This document shows positions 16,813 through 25,687 of a stretch of 64,000 bases of DNA, one piece after another. The stretch covers positions 62,001 through 126,000 of the forward strand of contig JAVBRD010000002.1 in NCBI GenBank assembly GCA_031548365.1, written 5' to 3'. This stretch comes from JAVBRD01 sp031548365. GTDB lineage: Bacteria; Bacillota; Clostridia; Christensenellales; UBA1750. A model generated the notes under the pieces. The model did not search any database, had not been told where the DNA came from, and saw nothing but the letters and a program-made list of their open reading frames with translations. Position 1 is the first letter of the stretch. Each line of letters begins with the position of its first letter. The position numbers were made by a program, and so were the translations under genes.

Positions 16813-18687
16813 ATGCTGTACGAGGCCGTTCGAAAGGCCGTGCTGGACGGATCGCTCAAGAGCAAGGACGACTACCATCCTTTCCCCGCGTACGCCGACC
16901 GCAAGGCGTGGACGCGTGTCTCCGCCGAGGTCAGGGCGTACTACGCCGGGTTTGCGCACGCGTGTGACAGGAAGACGCTCTTCACGCCCCTGCCCGCCGT
17001 GCGCTACATGGATTTCCAGCGTGACGGCAACCGGCAGCGCTATCAGGATCTGTATTTCCCGCGCCGCAGCAACCTGACGGCCTTGACCATCGCCGAGTGC
17101 ATCGAGGGCAAGGGCGAGTACATCGACGACATCATCAACGGCGTGTGGGCGATCTGCGAGGAGAGCAACTGGCTCATCCCCGCGTGCAACAACGGCCACA
17201 ACAAGCCGGGCGACCGAATCCACATGCTGCCCGACGTGGAAGCACACGAATACGTCGACCTCTTCGCGGCGGAGACCGGCTCCGCGCTGGCGTTTGTGTA
17301 CTACTTCCTTGGCAAGGAGATGGACAAGCGCGCTCCCGAGGTCACGCGCCGCATCGAGATCGAGATCAAACGCCACCTGCTTGACCCCTACCTAAACGAC
17401 GACACGCACTGGTGGATGGGTTTGGTGCACGACAATCCCCCCAATAACTGGAACCCGTGGATCAACAGCAACATGCTGGCGATTTTCCTTTTGATTGAAC
17501 CCGACGAAGAGAGGCGGCGGGCGGGCGTATTGCGCTCAGCGCTGTCCATACAGCGATTCCTGGATGGTTACCAGGCCGATGGCGGGTGTGACGAAGGGCC
17601 GAGTTACTTCAACGTCGCAGGCGCGTCGGTGCTGGACTACCTGGAAGAGATTGGCCTGGCCACGAACGGCGCGGTTGACCTCTACGCGCAGCCGCTCATC
17701 CTGAACATGGCCAAGTACATCAGCCGCGTGCACATCGCGGGCACGTACTATGTCAACTTCGCCGACGCGCCCCCTCGGGTACTGACGTGCGCCGGGTTGC
17801 TGGAGCGCGCGGGCGTGCGTCTCAAGGACGAGGGGCTGGTCGCCTTCGCGCGTTATTTGCTGGACAGCGGCAACGCCGACCGGCCGTACGTGGGCGGTCG
17901 CAACGTGGTGTACCGGCTCCTGAGCAGCATTTTCCATCACAAGACGTGCGAAGGCGCGCCCTACGCCGCTCCGCGCGATCACTACTTCGACGGCATCCAG
18001 GTCATGACCGCGCGGCAGACCGCCGACAGCGACGCCGGGCTGTACCTGGCGGCCAAGGGCGGCCACAACGCCGAGAGCCATAACCACAATGACGTGGGCA
18101 ACTACATCCTGTATTATAACGGCAAGCCCGTTGTCGTGGACGCGGGGGTGGAAGCCTATACCAAGTTCACATTCAATGAAAAGCGCTACACCATATGGAC
18201 CATGCGCTCCGACCACCACAACGTGCCCGTTATCAACGGCTGCGTGCAGGAGCCCGGGAAGGCGTTCGCGGCGCGTGACGTGAAACATGCCGTCCAGGGT
18301 GATGTGAGCAGCTTGACGATGGACATCGCGGGCGCATATCCGGCTGTGGCGCAGGTCGAGGCGTACACGCGCTGTGTGCGCATGGACCGTGCGCGCAAGT
18401 GCGTCACGGTGAGTGACGCGTACGCGCTTGGCGAAGCGAAGGCCCCGGTGGCGGTCAACACGCTGTGCTATGAAAAACCGGAGGTGACCGCGGGCTGCGT
18501 GTCGCTGGGTCAGGTGCGGCTTGGCTACGACGAGAAGGCGTTTGACGCAAGCGTCAAGACCATCCCGCTCACCGATGACAAAATTCAGCGCGACTGGGGC
18601 GTGGGCGAGCTGTATTTGCTGACGCTGACCGCAAAATCCGCGGCGCGAGAAGGCGCGTGCGTGCTCACGTATACGACTGCGCCGTAA
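16813..18687 (+). CDS. heparinase II/III-family polysaccharide lyase (copy 2)
   Basis: This 624-residue paralogue of the protein at 8327-10189 starts at ATG 16813 behind GGGAGG; a TTG 18 bases earlier is in frame but overlaps the ribosome site. The same architecture is visible, including NGVWAICEE near residue 110 and AESHNHNDVGNY in the C-terminal domain, with clear similarity along the whole length. There is no signal peptide. Two related but diverged copies around one transporter suggest different cleavage specificities on the same or related uronate-rich glycans. The reaction is presumed to be beta-elimination, and the substrate is not determinable from the sequence. Confidence 0.88.
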   Translation: MLYEAVRKAVLDGSLKSKDDYHPFPAYADRKAWTRVSAEVRAYYAGFAHACDRKTLFTPLPAVRYMDFQRDGNRQRYQDLYFPRRSNLTALTIAECIEGKGEYIDDIINGVWAICEESNWLIPACNNGHNKPGDRIHMLPDVEAHEYVDLFAAETGSALAFVYYFLGKEMDKRAPEVTRRIEIEIKRHLLDPYLNDDTHWWMGLVHDNPPNNWNPWINSNMLAIFLLIEPDEERRRAGVLRSALSIQRFLDGYQADGGCDEGPSYFNVAGASVLDYLEEIGLATNGAVDLYAQPLILNMAKYISRVHIAGTYYVNFADAPPRVLTCAGLLERAGVRLKDEGLVAFARYLLDSGNADRPYVGGRNVVYRLLSSIFHHKTCEGAPYAAPRDHYFDGIQVMTARQTADSDAGLYLAAKGGHNAESHNHNDVGNYILYYNGKPVVVDAGVEAYTKFTFNEKRYTIWTMRSDHHNVPVINGCVQEPGKAFAARDVKHAVQGDVSSLTMDIAGAYPAVAQVEAYTRCVRMDRARKCVTVSDAYALGEAKAPVAVNTLCYEKPEVTAGCVSLGQVRLGYDEKAFDASVKTIPLTDDKIQRDWGVGELYLLTLTAKSAAREGACVLTYTTAP

Positions 18688-18750
18688 ACCACCGCGCGTT
18701 CACTCCGGAACCTGAAGATCATCGCGGGACTGAATAAGAGCTCCGTGCTT

Positions 18751-18796
18751 AAAAAGCAGAAATCCATACTTTTGTATGGAGTCCTGCTTTTTTTGT
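18751..18796. terminator. intrinsic terminator after the polysaccharide operon
   Basis: AAAAAGCAG and TCCATAC pair with GTATGGA and CTGCTTTTT across a TTTT loop, with a small internal bulge and a long T-run. It ends the transporter-lyase operon. Confidence 0.85.
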
Positions 18797-18931
18797 TGCA
18801 TCCTATGCTAAAACGATTTCGGTTTTTTTCACATAGATGCTTAATAATCTGCTCAAATGTTGCTTGGCCGGCCCGGATGTTAGGGCAACACCGCACAAGT
18901 ACGCGCTCAACGAAAGTGATAGAATACAGGT

Positions 18932-19411
18932 ATGAATAAACAGACAACGTTGTCGGCCCTGACCGACGAGCTGGCGCAGGCGAGCACAAGCAAGAGAGAG
19001 TTTTTATCGCGGATCGACCGGATCATTCCGTGGAGCGAGTGGACGGGGATCATAAAGCCTCATAACTACAAAGGAGAGCGCGGAAAAAAGCCCTTTGATC
19101 TCGAATTGATGCTGCGGATATATCTGGTAAAAAATCTATACACACTGTCCGACATGGCGACGATGACGGAGGTCATCGATGCTCGCTTCTGCGTGCTACT
19201 TGATGACGAGGGCGTATTGCGCAATGGAATTTACGACTGCTACTTCAACCTGCGATTCTACCGGGGTGAACTGAGCGGCGCCCCGCGACTGTTGGGCTAT
19301 GTAAGCAATATAGTTATGCAGACGGACGAGTGGAACCCGGACCAAGATGCCGATATATGCGGCTTTGTTGAAGCGGAGACGCGCCTCGAAACGGCGAAAA
19401 GCCGTCAATAA
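18932..19411 (+). pseudogene. truncated IS5-family transposase
   Basis: The first roughly 90 residues match the N-terminus of IS5-type DDE transposases: RIDRIIPWSEW, YKGERGKKPFDLELMLR and YTLSDMATMTEVIDARF. Immediately afterwards the usual FCGVD/QVPDGDT region is missing and the sequence changes to an unrelated frame that stops at 19411. No catalytic DDE core is present, so the element is dead. A TAGAAT-like -10 lies just upstream. Terminal inverted repeats could not be identified. Confidence 0.75.
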
Positions 19412-19860
19412 CCCGTTGAAGCCCGGTCAAGTGATGTGAGCTATTGCTCTCTGATATGCTGGAAAAGAGGAAGGATTGAGCTTCTGCTGGTAGATCATCG
19501 CAAACCAATACGCAGGTTGGATCCTAAGCTCATAGGGCGAAGAAAAACAGATTGTTTTCCATAGAAACGCCTGTTGCAGCTCAAGGCAACGGAATAGTCC
19601 GCTCTGTTCTCTACGACGGATACCCGTATGGGGTTAACGGATGTAAATACTGCTTGCTGGATTCCCTGAAGCCATTGATTTATCTGAGTTTGTGGTAGAA
19701 GTCCTATGTCGCCACCTCGACCATGAGAAACCTTGGAGACAGTTTATCTTTGGGATTTTTGCCGTTTGCGCAGCGCGCGGCGTGGCAGCACAACAAGTTG
19801 ACAGCGTGCGCGCATGCCGCTATATTCAAAATGGGGGGCGAGGAGGGTTTGAATGGTGGC
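19412..19860 (+). other. degenerate region between the transposase fragment and the sensor kinase gene
   Basis: No intact gene is seen. A short frame near 19575-19700 translates to a peptide containing IVRSVLYDGYPYGV, which may be a fragment of a small protein but has no start or ribosome site. The sensor-kinase frame is open from 19723, but a better start is downstream. Confidence 0.4.
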
Positions 19861-21843
19861 ATGAATGTGTTGCATTCCCGCATAGCAAAGTGGATCCCGC
19901 TCGCGACGCTGCTGATGATCTTGGTGGTTTGCTTCTCTTTGTGGCGGATCATGCATGGCGTGCCATACACCGTTGTGCGTGGCCAAAACGGTGTGTGGGA
20001 CCTCCGCGGCTTTTTTTTCTCCAGCGATAATGCGCTTTTGAGTGGGGATGTGGCGTACTTCCCTGAGGAACTGCTGATACCTGCGGAGTTTGAGGCGCGT
20101 TCAGCTGAAGCGCAAATCGGAAATCCTGCGACACTTAATTACAGCACGAGCCGCATGCGCGTTTTGGTTCCTGATGAACAGACGTATGTTTTGTATGGAA
20201 GCAGCACCGTTTACGCCGACAGCATATTTATCAACGGTCGGCGCATGCTTGATGTAGGCGTACCGGGAGCGAGCCGTGAGGAAATGGTGCCCGGAACCGC
20301 GTTGGTGACGCTCACCGTAACTCCGGTCAACGGTGTGATCGAGATCGTCCAGCAGGTGAGCAATTTTGTTCACAGAGAAGGCGAAACCCACGCCTCCTTT
20401 TACCTCGGTTACTCTGGTGTGGTGCGACCCGGACTTGCTGGCGACGGGATCACAGTTATCATGGGGTGCTTTCTAGCACTCTTTCTGGTTCATCTCACGC
20501 TTTTTCTCATCATGCATGGCTATCGCGCTAATCTTTTGTTTTCGCTGCTGTGTCTCGTCTGGTTTTTTCGCACTGCCACAGCGGGCGGGAATGCGTTTTC
20601 CGAAACGTTGTCGGCCCATTCATGGGTAGTCAAGTTTAGGATTGAGTACATTTCGCTCCCGCTCACGGGTCTGTTGGTTGTCATGATGGTGGGAGAGCTT
20701 TTCGCGGGCTTGCTCTCCAGAAAACTCATCCGGGCGATGTGCGCCGTGTTCGGCGCGTATGCGTTGTTTTTTATGGTTGCGGACACTGTGTTGATGAGTT
20801 GGGTGTTGCTTGCCTGCTACGCGTGTCTTGGTGCCGCGATCGTGATTGTTCTTGTGCATTTCGCCGCTCGGTTGCGACACCCCAGCATGGAGCAGGTGAT
20901 TGCCTCACTGGGCGTGCTGCCGCTATCGTACGCGGGTATCCGCGACATGTTCTATTACAGCGGATTTACTCTGCCGCCTGCGGTTTCGGCGCCGTTCGCT
21001 CAGATTGCCGTGCTGATTTTTATGTTTTTTCAGATGACGGCCATGTTCATCGCTACGTTCCGCGCATGGGAAGAGGCCAGGATCATGGAGCGGCGGCTTG
21101 CGGCGGAAAACGCCTCGCTCGACCACGTGAGCAGACTAAAAAGCGACCTGATCGCCACCATCGCGCACGAGACGAGAACGCCGCTCGCGGTGCTTTCGGG
21201 CTACGCGGAGATTATCTCCATGGGGCTGAAGCGCAAAGGCGTTGACCTAGAAACAGCGGCGGATCTTGACAGGATGGCCGACGAAATCCAGCGCATCGCC
21301 AAGCTGATGGAACGGATGCAAACGCTTTCGACCGCGCGGCACCAGTCCGCGTCCCGCGCGCCGGTGCAAATCGCCGACATCCTCAGCCTCGCCGTTCGGA
21401 TGTACGAGCCCATCCTCTCAAGAAACAAAACATCGATTGTCCTGAGCGCACAGCAGGACTTGCCGCTGATTTTCGCGAACGCCGATGAAATGACGCAGTT
21501 GATGTTTAACCTGCTCACAAACGCAGGAAACCACACGAATAACGGCGAAGTTATCGTGAAAGCGGTGATTGAGAGCGGATGTGTGGCTGTATACGTCGAG
21601 GACACGGGCACCGGCATTTCGGAGGATTTTTTACCGCGCGTTTTTGAGCGGGGTGCGAAACTCAGCGCGGAAGGCAGCGGTCTGGGTCTGTCTATTTGCA
21701 AAGACATTGTGGAGTCGCACGGCGGGAGCATCCGCGTGGAAAACAGGAAGGAGGGAGGAGTTTCGGTCTGCTTTACACTTCCAGAGTATCAACCGGAAGA
21801 GGTGAAGACGAATGGCAGAAACGGGAACGATATTGCTGGTTGA
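19861..21843 (+). CDS. sensor histidine kinase with 7TM-type membrane sensor
   Basis: This membrane kinase has about 660 residues from ATG 19861; the frame is open back to 19723, and TTG 19849 is another possible start near a GGAGGG site. A first membrane segment near residues 10-28 is followed by an extracytoplasmic domain of about 180 residues and then about seven hydrophobic segments, an arrangement like 7TMR-DISM sensors. The kinase core has the phosphoacceptor histidine in IAHETRTPLAVLSGY (about residue 436), then N-box and glycine-rich ATP motifs (VEDTGTGIS, GSGLGLSICK). It overlaps the regulator gene by 32 bases, so the two are translationally coupled. The ligand is unknown. Confidence 0.9.
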   Translation: MNVLHSRIAKWIPLATLLMILVVCFSLWRIMHGVPYTVVRGQNGVWDLRGFFFSSDNALLSGDVAYFPEELLIPAEFEARSAEAQIGNPATLNYSTSRMRVLVPDEQTYVLYGSSTVYADSIFINGRRMLDVGVPGASREEMVPGTALVTLTVTPVNGVIEIVQQVSNFVHREGETHASFYLGYSGVVRPGLAGDGITVIMGCFLALFLVHLTLFLIMHGYRANLLFSLLCLVWFFRTATAGGNAFSETLSAHSWVVKFRIEYISLPLTGLLVVMMVGELFAGLLSRKLIRAMCAVFGAYALFFMVADTVLMSWVLLACYACLGAAIVIVLVHFAARLRHPSMEQVIASLGVLPLSYAGIRDMFYYSGFTLPPAVSAPFAQIAVLIFMFFQMTAMFIATFRAWEEARIMERRLAAENASLDHVSRLKSDLIATIAHETRTPLAVLSGYAEIISMGLKRKGVDLETAADLDRMADEIQRIAKLMERMQTLSTARHQSASRAPVQIADILSLAVRMYEPILSRNKTSIVLSAQQDLPLIFANADEMTQLMFNLLTNAGNHTNNGEVIVKAVIESGCVAVYVEDTGTGISEDFLPRVFERGAKLSAEGSGLGLSICKDIVESHGGSIRVENRKEGGVSVCFTLPEYQPEEVKTNGRNGNDIAG

Positions 21844-22504
21844 GGACAATACGGAACTCAACGCGCTCAACACGCGCGCGCTGAAAAGCGAAGGATACCG
21901 CGTCGTTTCAGCGCTCTCACTTGCACAGGCGCGCGTGTTCCTGGATCGCGAAGCGCCCGATGTTATTCTGCTGGATGTGATGCTTCCCGATGGTGACGGT
22001 TTGGAGTTTTGCGCGGAAATACGCGGAAAAACGGACGCGCACATCCTGTTCCTGACGTCCAAAGCGGAGACGAACGACCGAATCCGTGGGCTGAACGCCG
22101 GCGGGGATGACTACATCGTAAAGCCGTACAGGCTTCAGGAAATGCTCTCGCGCGTGCACGCAGCCATGCGGAGGCGACGCATGCGGGGTCAAGCGGAGGG
22201 GGACATGGTGATCGTTCGCGGGCCGATCACCGTGGATGCCATGTCGGGGCAGGCCTTCATGAACGGGAAGAATCTGTTGCTCACGCCCAAGGAGTTCGCG
22301 CTGCTCGCGCTGCTTGTCAAGGACACAAAGCGCATGCTGAGCAAAGCCGCGCTTTATGAAAGCGTGTGGGGACAGCCGCTCAAAGGTGATGGCGCCGCGC
22401 TTTGGAAGCACATGTCCAACCTCAAGAAAAAAATTGAGGTCGGAGGATCGGTGACGCTGGTCACATATCGCGGTGACGGCTATGTCCTAGAGATTTTGGA
22501 ATGA
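21812..22504 (+). CDS. OmpR/PhoB-family response regulator
   Basis: This 230-residue cytoplasmic regulator is the partner of the overlapping kinase. The receiver domain (residues 1-120) has the acidic pair in VEDN, the phosphorylation site Asp55 in ILLDVMLPDGDG and the conserved lysine in YIVKPY. The C-terminal winged helix (about 130-230) is of the PhoB type, with LLTPKEFALLALL and a final YRGDGYVL. Its targets are not evident. The pair lies directly upstream of the injection-system locus on the same strand, which makes control of that locus possible, but a strong terminator separates them. Confidence 0.93.
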   Translation: MAETGTILLVEDNTELNALNTRALKSEGYRVVSALSLAQARVFLDREAPDVILLDVMLPDGDGLEFCAEIRGKTDAHILFLTSKAETNDRIRGLNAGGDDYIVKPYRLQEMLSRVHAAMRRRRMRGQAEGDMVIVRGPITVDAMSGQAFMNGKNLLLTPKEFALLALLVKDTKRMLSKAALYESVWGQPLKGDGAALWKHMSNLKKKIEVGGSVTLVTYRGDGYVLEILE

Positions 22505-22514
22505 CCACTGCGTG

Positions 22515-22553
22515 CGCGAACCTGTAGATTTCTTCAGGTTCGCGTCATTTTTT
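22515..22553 (+). terminator. intrinsic terminator after the two-component genes
   Basis: CGCGAACCTG (22515-22524) and CAGGTTCGCG (22535-22544) form a perfect 10-bp stem, followed by TCATTTTTT. Confidence 0.88.
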
Positions 22554-22565
22554 GGTACATCCATG

Positions 22566-22571
22566 TATAAT
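22566..22571 (+). promoter_or_regulatory. -10 element upstream of the injection-system locus
   Basis: An exact TATAAT lies 50 bases before the first gene of the locus, just past the terminator. No good -35 match sits 16-18 bases upstream, which may point to an activator-dependent promoter. Confidence 0.5.
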
Positions 22572-22621
22572 GAAATCGTATTTTGCACCTCGCGCGGCAT
22601 GAAAACGACGGGGGCGCGATT

Positions 22622-24808
22622 ATGCGAATTGAGGATTATGTTGACCTATCCATGGCGAGTGAGCCCTACGCGAGCGACTCCGCGTGCATTGACGAACTGC
22701 TGCGCGTCGCACGGTTGCGTGTGGATGTTTATGCATCCGCGGTCGCGCCTGAAGGCGCTGATCTGCAGCATTCGGGGCTTAAGGGGCATGTGACGCGGCG
22801 CGAGGATCTGCGCGGAATGACAGAGGATCCGTTCACGCCACAGGAAATGAGCGCTTACGCGCGTAAAGCCAGGGTCGCGCGGGATGTGTGGCGGCATGTG
22901 CTTCGGCGGATGAAGCACTCAACGGAGCAGGATGTCTTCGTCTCTTTTGAGTATGTCTCACGCGTATTTGAACTAACCGATTTTGAGCGTCACTGTTTTT
23001 TGCTCGCGCTGTCTGCGGAACTTGACGCACAGATCAGCCGGGCGTTTGTTTTTCTGCAGGACGATGTCCGTGCGAGGTATGCCACGCTTGAGCTTGCCTC
23101 GCGGCTGTACGATTTGAACCCGGAAAAAAGGATGGCGCTCCAGCGAGATGTCGTGCGCAGGAGAAGTACGTTCCAGATGATTTTCGACATGGGGGACGCG
23201 GGCGCTAAGCGACTCTCCATGTCTTCGTTCCCCCTCAGGCTGCATGAGCGTGTTTTTGAGTATCTCTTTGATGTCAGCTCACAGCCGGAGGATGCACGGG
23301 GTGCGGTGGTTGTGCGCTTTCCATGGGATGAGCGCCCGCCCCTGCTCCACGAGACGGGCTTCGCGCCCGCGATGGCCGACTTTATTTTGCGGCGCAAGGG
23401 TGACGCGAAGCCGCTTGCGCTGATCATATCCGGCGCACGCGGCGCGGGCAAGACGCTGCAGGTCGAGCACTGCTGCGCGGCGCTTGGGGCGACGCTGGTC
23501 ACGGTGGACTTGCGCAGAATACAGAACCTCGAAATGGACGCTGCCGCGGTGGAGGTAGTCGCGCGCGAGTGCGCACTACGGCAGGCGGTTCCCTGCCTTG
23601 AGCATGTCGAGGCGCTTTTGAGCGAGGATGAGGATGAGCCGTACTGGCTGCGCGAGATGGCGCTTCGGCTGGGAAGCGAGCGCGGCGTGGTCTTCGTCAC
23701 GGGCGAAAAGGAATGGAAGCCGGGCCGGCTCGGTGATTTCGATGTGGTTTCTCAAGCGCTGGCTGTGCCCGACGCGCAGATGAGGCTATCGCTGTACCGC
23801 GCGATGGGCGCGCCGCAGAGCGTCGACTTGGAAGCGGTCGCGGGCAAGTTTGTGTTTTCGCCCGGGCAGATTCGCGGCACGATCGATGACGCGGCCGTGA
23901 TCGCCGACTGGGAAAAAAACGAAATCGGCGAGGAAGCGTTTTACAAGGCCAGCCTCAAGCAGATATCGCACAACCTTGGGCAGCGCGCGACGCAGGTAAA
24001 CGCGCGGTTCGCGTGGGATGATCTGGTGCTTCCCCCGCTCGCCAAAGGGACGCTCAAAGCGGCATGCGATCAAGTGCGGTTTCGGCGCGTGGTGTACGAC
24101 GAGTGGGGGTTCGGGGAGAAACTGCCCTACGGGCGCGGGTTGTCCATGCTGTTTTCGGGGCCGCCGGGCACGGGCAAGACTATGGCCGCGCAGGTCATCG
24201 CCAACGCGTTGCGCCTGGAGCTTTACAAAGTGGACATTTCAGCCGTCGTCTCCAAGTACATCGGCGAGACGGAGAAAAACCTCAAAAATGTTTTTGACGA
24301 GGTTAAGAAGAGCCAGAGCATTTTGTTTTTTGACGAGGCGGACTCTCTTTTCGGCAAACGCACCGAAGTCAAGGATTCGCACGACCGCTACGCCAACATC
24401 GAGTCATCCTTCCTTTTGCAAAAGATCGAGGAGTACGACGGCATCGTTATCCTGGCGTCGAACTTTTTGCAAAACTTTGACGACGCGTTCCGCAGACGCA
24501 TCAAGTTCATCATTGACTTTCCTTTTCCGGACGCCTCCCAGCGTGAAAAGCTGTGGCGCATGATGTTCGCTAAACACGCGCCGGTTGATCATGAAGGCAT
24601 GGATTTCGCGTTTTTGTCCAAACGTTTTGAGCTCTCGGGCGCGGCCATCAAGAACATCGTGATCGGGGCAGCCTTTCTGGCCGCAGCCGCCGGACAGGAT
24701 ATCAGTATGGGTCACATCCTCTTGGCGGCGCGAACCGAGCTGGCCAAGTCGGGGAAGATCATGCTCAAGGAGGATTTGGGTGCCTACGCGGGGCTGATGC
24801 AAGGCTGA
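22622..24808 (+). CDS. AAA+ ATPase of the contractile injection system
   Basis: This 728-residue cytoplasmic ATPase resembles the ATPase encoded in Afp/Pvc-type clusters (Afp15-like), thought to help particle assembly or maintenance. ATG 22622 is preferred over the in-frame TTG 22583, although its ribosome site is weak. The C-terminal AAA+ domain has Walker A GPPGTGKT near residue 513, Walker B ILFFDEADSLFG near 570 and arginines in DAFRRRIKF. An earlier domain has a second P-loop, GARGAGKT, near residue 270 but no clear Walker B, so it may be inactive. A mostly helical N-terminal region fills residues 1-230. It is the first gene of a 37-kb same-strand array. Confidence 0.9.
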   Translation: MRIEDYVDLSMASEPYASDSACIDELLRVARLRVDVYASAVAPEGADLQHSGLKGHVTRREDLRGMTEDPFTPQEMSAYARKARVARDVWRHVLRRMKHSTEQDVFVSFEYVSRVFELTDFERHCFLLALSAELDAQISRAFVFLQDDVRARYATLELASRLYDLNPEKRMALQRDVVRRRSTFQMIFDMGDAGAKRLSMSSFPLRLHERVFEYLFDVSSQPEDARGAVVVRFPWDERPPLLHETGFAPAMADFILRRKGDAKPLALIISGARGAGKTLQVEHCCAALGATLVTVDLRRIQNLEMDAAAVEVVARECALRQAVPCLEHVEALLSEDEDEPYWLREMALRLGSERGVVFVTGEKEWKPGRLGDFDVVSQALAVPDAQMRLSLYRAMGAPQSVDLEAVAGKFVFSPGQIRGTIDDAAVIADWEKNEIGEEAFYKASLKQISHNLGQRATQVNARFAWDDLVLPPLAKGTLKAACDQVRFRRVVYDEWGFGEKLPYGRGLSMLFSGPPGTGKTMAAQVIANALRLELYKVDISAVVSKYIGETEKNLKNVFDEVKKSQSILFFDEADSLFGKRTEVKDSHDRYANIESSFLLQKIEEYDGIVILASNFLQNFDDAFRRRIKFIIDFPFPDASQREKLWRMMFAKHAPVDHEGMDFAFLSKRFELSGAAIKNIVIGAAFLAAAAGQDISMGHILLAARTELAKSGKIMLKEDLGAYAGLMQG

Positions 24809-24815
24809 TGGAGAG

Positions 24816-25685
24816 GTGAGGCGATTGCGCAAGGACAGTCTTAAGACAGGCAAAAAAAAACGCGCGCCCTCGATCTCTCGTAAGCAGTCCGCGGCCTTGC
24901 GGCAAGAGGAGACGGAGGATGACCGCTTGTACCGGGGCAACACCTATGGCCCGCGCCGGTACGCGGGGGAGGGAGACGGGCGGATGTCGGTCTTCAGCCC
25001 GCACGCCACGAACCGCAAGGACAAGCCGGAACGGTTTTTTTCCGCTCATAACGAGTTTGGCACCATGGAGGCCGGACTCGACCGTGAAAGGCGCGTGACA
25101 CTTGCCGTCGGGCGGCACAAGCGGGGTGACTTTGGCGGACTTGCCGCGCATCAAAAGACCCTGTCCGCCAAGCGCGCCAAATCACTGCGGGGGAGCGCCG
25201 GCGCGCGCGGTACGGTGCTGGCCGATCCGACCGACGCTCAGGAATCAGCGCTCGCATTTGCCGGCCCAAAGAGGAACGCGTCGCGCGGCGCACGAGACGG
25301 AGCGGATACGCTGATCCGGACGCTTGAACGCGGGGAGAGCGAAACGCTGAGCGATGTCGCGCCCTACCTCTCAACGCGCGAAGATGAGGATGAGCTTGGA
25401 AGTGTCAAGGACGAACTTGAAGAATGCGGTCCGGACGACGACGACGGGGAAACCCGCACAGCGCTGTCACGTCGCGCGGACTTCCTGCGCAGGGTGATCG
25501 CGCAAAAACAGCAGCGGCGGCGCGAGATGACACAGAAGCTCTCCTTGCAGCTCATGCGCAAACGGAGGAAAGGTCTCTCCGGCGGACACGGAGGTCCGGC
25601 TCCGATTTTTGCCCTGCCTGATGATACCGAGCCCAACAAACCGGATGATACGGCTGTATCCCTGGAACGAACGGAGGAGGAGTAA
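24816..25685 (+). CDS. basic, disordered injection-system-associated protein
   Basis: I do not recognise a family. The protein has about 289 residues from GTG 24816, or 286 from TTG 24825, the latter better spaced from GAGAGGTGAGG. It is highly charged: Lys/Arg-rich at the N-terminus (TGKKKRAP), an acidic patch near residues 190-215 (REDEDELG, GPDDDDGE) and another basic helix near 220-255. No membrane segment or signal is visible. It lies 7 bases after the ATPase gene and 2 bases before the next gene, so all three are co-translated. Disorder and charge suggest an assembly adaptor or a packaged lumen protein, but this is inference only. Confidence 0.65.
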   Translation: MRRLRKDSLKTGKKKRAPSISRKQSAALRQEETEDDRLYRGNTYGPRRYAGEGDGRMSVFSPHATNRKDKPERFFSAHNEFGTMEAGLDRERRVTLAVGRHKRGDFGGLAAHQKTLSAKRAKSLRGSAGARGTVLADPTDAQESALAFAGPKRNASRGARDGADTLIRTLERGESETLSDVAPYLSTREDEDELGSVKDELEECGPDDDDGETRTALSRRADFLRRVIAQKQQRRREMTQKLSLQLMRKRRKGLSGGHGGPAPIFALPDDTEPNKPDDTAVSLERTEEE

Positions 25686-25687
25686 GC

